DNA from: a bacterium UBP6_UBA1177
GTDB taxonomy: Bacteria; UBP6; UBA1177
Direction: 5' to 3'
Assembly (NCBI GenBank): GCA_002310995.1
Contig: DBYV01000051.1
Coordinates: 1-23,175 of the forward strand
Length of the DNA stretch: 23,175 nt
Part shown: piece after piece, positions 1-4,449 of the stretch
How positions within the stretch are numbered: the first letter of the stretch is position 1
Layout of the letters: each line of letters opens with the position of its first letter
Made by a program: the position numbers and the translations under genes
The notes under the pieces: model-generated
Databases searched by the model: none
Told to the model about the DNA's origin: nothing
Seen by the model: the letters and a program-made list of their open reading frames with translations, nothing else

Positions 1-315
1 GCTCGCAAACTCATGGAAGAAGTCCGAGCAGGCAACCCGAACGGCTATCACTTCATCGAAGTCATGGCTTGCACAGGCGGCTGCATCGGCGGCGCAGGTC
101 AGCCTTACCATCACGGCAACGGTGACATTCTCGTTAAACGTATGGAAGCGATTTACCGCGAAGACGCTGGCAAACCGATCAGAAAGTCTCACGAGAACCC
201 GGACATCATCGCGATCTACAAAGAGTACTACGGTGAGCCGAACAGCCATCTCGCACACGAACAGCTTCATACTCACTACATTGACAAGAGCGTAAAAATC
301 GAAGAAGTCAAGTAG
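1..315 (+). CDS. [FeFe]-hydrogenase catalytic subunit, C-terminal fragment (window edge)
   Basis: This is the last 104 codons of an iron-only hydrogenase, open at the left edge and so cut by the window rather than truncated in nature. It carries the final H-cluster motif, EVMACTGGCIGGAGQP, whose two cysteines (residues 24 and 28 of the fragment) would bind the cubane and bridge to the diiron site. The small-subunit-type tail follows, with RKSHENP, a YKEYYGEP stretch and the closing HEQLHTHY. Family knowledge: these enzymes reduce protons or oxidise H2 in the cytoplasm of anaerobes, often as part of NAD(P)H/ferredoxin electron-bifurcating complexes; which type this is cannot be told from the tail. 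The motif reads ACT where many homologues have ACP, and GGAGQP where GGGGQP is usual. A strong terminator follows the stop at once, so it ends its transcription unit. The family call is secure; the subgroup is unknown. Confidence 0.95.
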   Translation, partial: ARKLMEEVRAGNPNGYHFIEVMACTGGCIGGAGQPYHHGNGDILVKRMEAIYREDAGKPIRKSHENPDIIAIYKEYYGEPNSHLAHEQLHTHYIDKSVKIEEVK

Positions 316-340
316 TTGATTCAAGCTTGATTAACTTTCC

Positions 341-367
341 AGCCCCGGTCCGCCGGGGCTTTTTTTT
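341..367 (+). terminator. Rho-independent terminator of the hydrogenase gene
   Basis: A perfect 8-bp GC-rich stem (AGCCCCGG / CCGGGGCT) with a TCCG tetraloop is followed directly by seven further T residues. It lies 25 bp after the hydrogenase stop codon. Confidence 0.95.
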
Positions 368-399
368 GCCTTGGAAGTGCTATAAATTTGCGATTGAAT

Positions 400-418
400 T
401 GTTCGGAAATCCCGAACA
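400..418. promoter_or_regulatory. Inverted repeat upstream of the AlbA_2-family gene
   Basis: TGTTCGG and CCGAACA form a perfect 7-bp inverted repeat around a 5-nt centre (AAATC). It has no T-run and lies after the hydrogenase terminator, so an operator is likelier than a terminator. The binding protein is unknown. Confidence 0.4.
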
Positions 419-445
419 GTTGGATTTCTCAATTAATGTGTTGTG

Positions 446-470
446 AAAATTTATTGTTGTAATAAATTTT
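446..470. promoter_or_regulatory. 10-bp perfect AT-rich inverted repeat upstream of the AlbA_2-family gene
   Basis: AAAATTTATT and AATAAATTTT are perfect reverse complements separated by GTTGT. The site lies about 55 bp upstream of the best -10 box for the next gene. It could be an operator, possibly for the downstream winged-helix protein itself. AT-rich sequence makes chance repeats commoner, but ten of ten pairs is notable. Confidence 0.4.
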
Positions 471-523
471 TATATTGATATTGAATCTAAAATATTTATT
501 ATATTTATCGAAATTGTTTTGTG

Positions 524-529
524 TATAAT
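524..529 (+). promoter_or_regulatory. -10 box (TATAAT) close to the AlbA_2 gene start
   Basis: An exact TATAAT ends only 11 bp before the ATG at 541. Transcription would start near 535-537, leaving about five leader bases. No convincing -35 hexamer is seen at the right distance, and no Shine-Dalgarno lies before the ATG. Confidence 0.45.
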
Positions 530-540
530 ACTTTAAGTTT

Positions 541-2367
541 ATGGATAAAAATAATTTTTATCAAATCCTAAAGATAGGCGAGACGGTTGCGGTTGAGTTC
601 AAGCGCTGCGGAGGACACATTGATAACGATGTCTATGAAACCGTCTGCTCGTTCTCGAACCGTTTCGGTGGAGATATTTTCCTAGGTGTGACTGACAGAG
701 GAGTCGTCGAAGGTGTACCGGAAAATGCGGCTGCAGAAATGATAAAGAATTTTATCGCGGTTGTTTCTAATCCGGCTTTGTTTTCGCCGACTCTTTATCT
801 TGATCCTGACATTATGAAGTATAACAACAAGGAGATTATTCATATTCATGTGCCTTCCGGCGGCGATGTCTGCACTTTTAAGAAAGTTATTTACGATAGA
901 GTGAATGATGCCGATGTGAAAGTGACCTCGACTGTCCAGATTGCGCAGATGTATATCAGAAAGCAGGAAATCTATACCGAACGCAAGGTTTTTCCTTATT
1001 TGAAGAAAGAAGATTTGAGGCTAGATCTGCTTCCTAAACTCAGGATTATGGCTGTAAACAACGCTGGAGGAAATCATCCGTGGAAAGATATGGATGATGA
1101 CGAGCTTTTTAAAAGTTCCCGGCTTTATATTGAAGATCCTGTAACAGGGAAAAGCGGTTTCAATCTCGCGGCAGCGATGCTTTTGGGGAAAGATGAAACT
1201 GTGCTGAATGTGTGCCCGGCTTATGTGACAGATGCAATTCTCCGCAAAGTGAATATAGACCGCTACGACGACAGGGATTTTATTCAAAGCAATCTTGTTG
1301 AAAGTTATTCAAGGCTTTTTGATTTTGCTAAAAAACATTTGCCTGACAAGTTTTATGTCGAGGATTTAGAGCGGAAATCATTGAGAAATATCATCGTTCG
1401 CGAGATGATTGGCAATACTCTTATGCACCGTGAGTTTTCAAGTGCGTATCAGGCAAAATTTGTGATTGAAAAAGAGCGAATGTATACGGAAAATGCCAAC
1501 CGAACCAAAAAAGAGGGCTTTATTACTCCGAAAAATTTTGAACCATACCCGAAAAATCCGATTATCGCCTCATTTTTCAGGGCGATCGGATTTGCCGACC
1601 AGCTCGGAAGCGGTGTCCGCAAAATATTCAAATACACGAAACTGTATTCGGGAGAAAACCCGGTTTTTGCCGAAAGCGATATTTTCAGAATCACAGTTCC
1701 GCTTAATGAATTATATTCGTTTGATTTGTTGGAACCTGACAATCATGAAAATACCGATGTTAAAAACTCGGAAGATAAATCTGACCCGTTAAATGACCCG
1801 ATAAAATTGAATTTTGACCCGATAAATTCAGAGTCTGACCTGATAAATGACCCGATAAACGAGCTTCTTGACCTGATAAAAAATGATCCTTACAAGATTT
1901 ATGAAGAATATGCCCGTTGTTTAAGAATATCCAATTCAACGGTCAAACGTATGCTTGCAACGTTACGCCAGCAGGGAATCATCAAACGAGAAGGAGCAAA
2001 AAAAACAGGTCATTGGGTGGTAATAAATGACCCGATAAATATTGGTGATCAAACAAGTGATCAAACAAGTGGTCAAACAAGTGATCAAACAAGTGGTCAG
2101 ACAAGTGGTCAAACAAGTGGTCAGACAAGTGGTCAGACAGGTGGTCAGACAAGTGGTCAGAGATTTTCGGACACAGCCAAAAAAATATTGGATTATATTC
2201 GTCAGAACAAATTTATAACAAGATCGGATTTGAGTGAAAAACTCAAAATAAATCCTTCTGCAGTGCAGAAACATTTGGAAAATTTGAAAAAATCCGGCGT
2301 TTTGAAAAGAGTCGGCGGCGATTTCGGCGGTCATTGGGAGATAATTGACAATAGGAAGGTGGAATAA
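541..2367 (+). CDS. AlbA_2 (Schlafen-type) / divergent ATPase regulator with two C-terminal winged helices
   Basis: This 608-aa protein has the architecture of the COG2865 group of putative transcriptional regulators. Residues about 10-130 form the AlbA_2 nucleic-acid-binding domain (VEFKRCGG, then CSFSNRFGGDIFLGVTDRG). Residues about 280-400 resemble the HATPase_c_4 module (RNIIVREMIGNTLMHREFSS, then YPKNPIIASFF and GFADQLGSGVRKI). Two winged-helix segments follow: about 440-495, ending GHWVVI, and about 545-603, ending GHWEII. Each is preceded by a low-complexity linker, the first of D-P/L-I-N units and the second of D/G-Q-T-S units. The start at 541 fits the domain edge, but no ribosome site precedes it. 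Its stop overlaps the start of the next gene. Base composition and codon use are AT-richer than in the hydrogenase or housekeeping genes, which fits acquired DNA. Family knowledge suggests DNA binding and regulation, sometimes near defence loci; ligand and target are unknown. Confidence 0.85.
   Translation: MDKNNFYQILKIGETVAVEFKRCGGHIDNDVYETVCSFSNRFGGDIFLGVTDRGVVEGVPENAAAEMIKNFIAVVSNPALFSPTLYLDPDIMKYNNKEIIHIHVPSGGDVCTFKKVIYDRVNDADVKVTSTVQIAQMYIRKQEIYTERKVFPYLKKEDLRLDLLPKLRIMAVNNAGGNHPWKDMDDDELFKSSRLYIEDPVTGKSGFNLAAAMLLGKDETVLNVCPAYVTDAILRKVNIDRYDDRDFIQSNLVESYSRLFDFAKKHLPDKFYVEDLERKSLRNIIVREMIGNTLMHREFSSAYQAKFVIEKERMYTENANRTKKEGFITPKNFEPYPKNPIIASFFRAIGFADQLGSGVRKIFKYTKLYSGENPVFAESDIFRITVPLNELYSFDLLEPDNHENTDVKNSEDKSDPLNDPIKLNFDPINSESDLINDPINELLDLIKNDPYKIYEEYARCLRISNSTVKRMLATLRQQGIIKREGAKKTGHWVVINDPINIGDQTSDQTSGQTSDQTSGQTSGQTSGQTSGQTGGQTSGQRFSDTAKKILDYIRQNKFITRSDLSEKLKINPSAVQKHLENLKKSGVLKRVGGDFGGHWEIIDNRKVE
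1783..1881 (+). repeat. Degenerate in-frame repeat encoding D-P/L-I-N units
   Basis: Six degenerate copies of a unit close to GACCCGATAAAT encode DPLN, DPIK, DPIN, DLIN, DPIN and DLIK, with short spacers. A seventh copy (DPIN, 2029-2040) occurs after the first winged helix. The repeat forms the linker between the ATPase-like domain and the first winged helix. Confidence 0.8.
2047..2160 (+). repeat. 12-bp tandem repeat encoding (D/G)QTS x9
   Basis: Nine perfect-length 12-bp units (consensus GGTCARACAAGT, with GAT in units 1, 2 and 4) plus a final six bases run without interruption. Because the unit is a multiple of three, gain or loss keeps the frame and changes only linker length. The units differ by single bases (CAA/CAG, one AGT to GGT), so the array has begun to diverge. 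Confidence 0.95.
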
Positions 2368-2696
2368 TGGATGACAAAAAATTAGAACTACCGGAAGATT
2401 TTATCAACTCGATCAGGGATTTAAATGCTCTTTGTTCCCAACAGGAAGACAGTGCCGTTGCCATGCTTTATCGCCTGATGTTCAGGCACGAGCGCAACAT
2501 CGATATTCTTGATAGTTACGCGGATCGCATTTTTGATGCACTTTGGGGATTCGGCGGAGAGTATGCGGAAGAAGATTACAGGAATTATCTGCAATACCTG
2601 AAAGCTGTTGTTCCTGAAGAGTATGAATCTCACAAAAATATGTTTGAAGAAGATCTGAAGATGCTTCAGGATGAAAATATTGAAGAAGATGAATGA
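2367..2696 (+). CDS. Small acidic protein coupled to the AlbA_2 regulator
   Basis: This 109-aa protein is not recognised. It starts inside the stop codon of the preceding gene (TAATG overlap) with AGGAAGG just upstream, the usual signature of translational coupling. The sequence is predicted largely helical, has one cysteine and is rich in Asp and Glu, above all in the C-terminal 30 residues (EEDLKMLQDENIEEDE). It has no signal peptide or membrane segment, so it should be cytoplasmic. The tight coupling suggests a fixed stoichiometric partner, for instance an accessory or inhibitory subunit of the ATPase-like regulator; this rests on gene order only. It is followed by a gene-poor stretch with palindromes and then by genes on the opposite strand. 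Confidence 0.8.
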   Translation: MDDKKLELPEDFINSIRDLNALCSQQEDSAVAMLYRLMFRHERNIDILDSYADRIFDALWGFGGEYAEEDYRNYLQYLKAVVPEEYESHKNMFEEDLKMLQDENIEEDE

Positions 2697-2709
2697 GAAG
2701 CGGCAGTAT

Positions 2710-2814
2710 GTTCCAAAATGGAACTAACTGAAGATTCCTCAAGTATATTCCAAAATGGAATAAACTACCTCAACTTGAAGTCGCATTTTGCGATATCAAG
2801 ATTCCAATTTGGAA
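2710..2814. repeat. Four 5-3-5 palindromes between convergent genes
   Basis: Three copies of TTCCA-N3-TGGAA lie at 2711-2723 (flanked so that the symmetry is 6-3-6), 2748-2760 (7-3-7 with flanks) and 2802-2814. A fourth site with the same geometry but another sequence, TCGCA-TTT-TGCGA, lies at 2781-2793. The stems are too short, and lack T-runs, for terminators. Identical half-sites and constant 3-nt centres look like binding sites for a dimeric DNA-binding protein. The rest of 2697-2932 holds no convincing gene. Confidence 0.6.
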
Positions 2815-2932
2815 GCTTGGATAGGTTTGGGGTTTGGCGTGGAGTGTTGAAAAAGAAATTGGATTGGCCGAAATAAAAGAACTAACGCCGCCGAAAATGA
2901 CGGCATCAGGTTTTGAGAATTAATCGCTTAAA

Positions 2933-3232
2933 TTATCTTGGAACACAAATTACTTGATGATTATTACGAGGATTATCAGCAACGGCAGCAGTCCAATTAC
3001 ACTCAGATGAAACGAAAATAGATAAACCTTCATAAAGCCAAAAAATTCCAGGTACACACTTCTCTGAACTTCTCTTTAAACTGGCAGCTGAGAGTACCAT
3101 TTCTTTTTCAGTAGGCAACCGCATATTACGAGCAGTGCAATAGGTTCTAGCATCAGGTAATGGCATTCTTGGCTCGGCCAAAAGTGTTGAAAAACTGAAA
3201 AGTAAAGTAAAAACTAAGAAAAACTTTTTCAT
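2933..3232 (-). CDS. Small secreted protein, compact DUF1566/Lcl-like (paralogue 2)
   Basis: This 99-aa protein begins with a signal peptide (MKKFFLVFTLLFSFSTLLA) with likely cleavage near LLA-EP. The mature part has the pattern A-x3-YC, MRLPTEKEM, a Cys-x3-FW segment and a closing VICVPR. MRLPTEKEM and the FW segment resemble the WRLPTISEL and GWFWSS motifs of DUF1566/Lcl C-terminal domains, such as the one in the large lipoprotein at 6329-9268, so this may be a trimmed version of that C-type-lectin-like fold. The start is fixed by GGAG upstream; a longer reading frame begins further upstream inside its neighbour but lacks a signal peptide. It lies 52 bp after its paralogue and is probably cotranscribed with it. 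The function is unknown. Confidence 0.8.
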   Translation of the reverse strand: MKKFFLVFTLLFSFSTLLAEPRMPLPDARTYCTARNMRLPTEKEMVLSAASLKRSSEKCVPGIFWLYEGLSIFVSSECNWTAAVADNPRNNHQVICVPR

Positions 3233-3284
3233 CTTAAATCTCCGTAAAAAATTATCATCATCAAATGGGATTTTGTTAGACATT

Positions 3285-3593
3285 CTATCTTCCAATGCAG
3301 ACAGCTTGATAAGTAGAACCTTCTTTTCCTGTTCCAAAAGCACTCACTACACAATTACTTCCGAAAGAAACGGTTTGATTGTTACCACCTATAAAAGTCT
3401 GCGGAGCGCAATTCGTCATTCCGGCAGCTTTCATAAGCGATATCATCTCATCGACATATGCCAAACGCATATTGATACTGCGGCAATAATTTACAGCCTG
3501 TTGATATGTAACAGCTTTGGGAACAGGTTTTACAGCTGCCGAAAGTGTTGCAAAGCTGAAAAGCAACAAGAAAACTAACAAAAACTTTTTCAT
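3285..3593 (-). CDS. Small secreted protein, paralogue 1
   Basis: This 102-aa protein has a signal peptide (MKKFLLVFLLLFSFATLSA) nearly identical to that of the downstream gene, and a related mature part: AVNYC, then NMRLAYVDEM, and an ending YQAVCIGR against HQVICVPR. The Pro after MRL is replaced here. Four cysteines remain in the mature part (NYC, TNC, SNC, AVC), so disulfides are likely. An ATG four codons earlier is less likely because GGAGGG, the ribosome site, lies inside that extension. The signal-peptide region is still similar to the downstream gene at the DNA level, which points to a fairly recent tandem duplication. A good promoter precedes it. The function is unknown; export to the periplasm or outside is the firm part. 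Confidence 0.8.
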   Translation of the reverse strand: MKKFLLVFLLLFSFATLSAAVKPVPKAVTYQQAVNYCRSINMRLAYVDEMISLMKAAGMTNCAPQTFIGGNNQTVSFGSNCVVSAFGTGKEGSTYQAVCIGR

Positions 3594-3659
3594 CTTTCCC
3601 TCCATGGAAAAACATTAATAAAATAAAAAAACCGATCTTTCGACCAAAATTACAAAACT

Positions 3660-3688
3660 ATAATATTTCAAAAATGGTCATAAGTCAA
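3660..3688 (-). promoter_or_regulatory. Sigma-70-type promoter for the secreted pair
   Basis: Read on the minus strand, TTGACT, a 17-bp spacer and TATTAT form a near-consensus promoter. Transcription would begin near 3653, about 60 bases before the ATG at 3593. Confidence 0.65.
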
Positions 3689-3719
3689 CTAAAAATATAT
3701 TTTAGTATTTTTAAAATAC
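3689..3719. promoter_or_regulatory. Paired palindromes between the secreted pair and the XRE gene
   Basis: CTAAAAATATATTTTAG (3689-3705, 6-bp arms) abuts GTATTTT-T-AAAATAC (3705-3719, perfect 7-1-7). They adjoin the -35 box of the minus-strand promoter and lie about 50 bp upstream of the XRE start, where an autoregulatory operator would be expected. Confidence 0.5.
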
Positions 3720-3767
3720 CTTTGTTTTGCTTATTTTAACTTGATTGTTGTGTATGAGAGGTGCGAT

Positions 3768-4043
3768 ATGTTCGGAGACAGGGTAAAGCAGTTGCGTGAG
3801 GCTCACAATTTCAGTCAGGTGCAGCTTGCAACAAAGCTCCATGTTTCGAAACAAGCAATCTCAAACTGGGAAAACAACAATATTATGCCGTCAATCGAAA
3901 TGCTTGTTAAACTTGCCGATTTGTTCTGTGTTTCAACCGATTTTCTGCTGGAGCGCGACAACCGCCGCTCGTTGGATACGACCGGCCTGACCGACACGCA
4001 GTGCGCTCATCTGAATCTCATAATCCGCGATATTTTGCGCTGA
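3768..4043 (+). CDS. XRE-family (Cro/CI-type) transcriptional regulator
   Basis: This 91-aa protein is essentially one HTH_XRE domain: residues 3-60 read FGDRVKQLREAHNFSQVQLA, then the recognition helix VSKQAISNWENNNIMPSIEML, then LADLFCVSTDFLLERD. A short tail (GLTDTQCAHLNLIIRDILR) may be a dimerisation helix. The start at 3768 is preferred over a frame opening 27 bases upstream because the domain begins at once and GAGAGG precedes it. It is divergent from the two secreted genes, with palindromes between, so repression of itself and of that pair is the simplest guess. It has no toxin partner and no protease domain. The next gene (4105) follows after 61 bp on the same strand. Confidence 0.9.
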   Translation: MFGDRVKQLREAHNFSQVQLATKLHVSKQAISNWENNNIMPSIEMLVKLADLFCVSTDFLLERDNRRSLDTTGLTDTQCAHLNLIIRDILR

Positions 4044-4104
4044 ATCTTGCTTTAACCCCTGTCTTTCCCTAAAATCGCGTGTTTTGATTTGTTTCGAGGG
4101 AAAA

Positions 4105-4380
4105 ATGAGAAAATTTGCGGTTGTTTTCTTTCTGATTCTGTTGTTAGTGCAGCTTTCCGGCGAAGAAGTCTGGCCTGTGTGCTACGACAAGCAGTGCAAA
4201 AGCAGCGACGACTGCTGCAAAGGTGCGAAATGTCTGCCGTGGATAGCGAAAATGCACCCGAAAGTAAAAGAGACGGGTTACTGCGTCATCGAAGGGTGCA
4301 AGGATGGCGACGACTCGACGTGCCCGAAAGACCACATCTGCCTTAAATCGGTTAAAGGCACTTTCTGCGTGAAAAAATAA
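4105..4380 (+). CDS. Secreted cysteine-rich mini-protein (10 Cys)
   Basis: This 91-aa protein has a signal peptide (MRKFAVVFFLILLLVQLSG, cleavage near SGE-EV) and a mature part of about 70 residues with ten cysteines. Their spacing, including an adjacent DDCC pair, C-x4-C and a closing TFC, recalls dickkopf/colipase-like or EGF-like disulfide knots. An even number of cysteines fits five disulfides formed after export. A longer frame starts seven codons upstream, but GAGGGA sits immediately before 4105 and the signal peptide starts there. It stands alone between the XRE gene and the 621-aa membrane protein. No catalytic motif is seen; a structural, binding or inhibitory role is possible but not shown. 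Confidence 0.8.
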   Translation: MRKFAVVFFLILLLVQLSGEEVWPVCYDKQCKSSDDCCKGAKCLPWIAKMHPKVKETGYCVIEGCKDGDDSTCPKDHICLKSVKGTFCVKK

Positions 4381-4407
4381 TTTTTTTCCGTTTCTATAAC
4401 AATTAAG

Positions 4408-4413
4408 TATAAT
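4408..4413 (+). promoter_or_regulatory. -10 box before the 621-aa membrane protein gene
   Basis: An exact TATAAT lies 36 bp before the ATG at 4450, giving a leader of about 30 bases that includes the GGAGG site. No clear -35 hexamer was found. Confidence 0.4.
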
Positions 4414-4449
4414 GTGTTGTCATTTTTTTGAAAAAGATGGAGGTTTTTC

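Noticed and set aside
1..315. Hydrogenase as a pseudogene fragment
   Set aside because: The frame is open at the left edge, the tail is complete and a strong terminator follows, so it is cut by the window.
2047..2160. Possible CRISPR array
   Set aside because: The unit is 12 bp with no spacers and stays in frame within a long coding sequence, so it is a coding tandem repeat.
1963..2334. Antisense reading frame with a repeated TTCL pattern
   Set aside because: It is the reverse complement of the 12-bp repeat; the plus-strand gene has clear domains on both sides.
2710..2814. Palindromes as terminators for the converging genes
   Set aside because: Stems of 5-7 AT-containing pairs with 3-nt loops and no T-runs are too weak.
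3233..3343. Upstream extension of the second secreted gene from a GTG at 3343
   Set aside because: It would overlap the paralogue and bury the signal peptide; GGAG lies just before the ATG at 3232.
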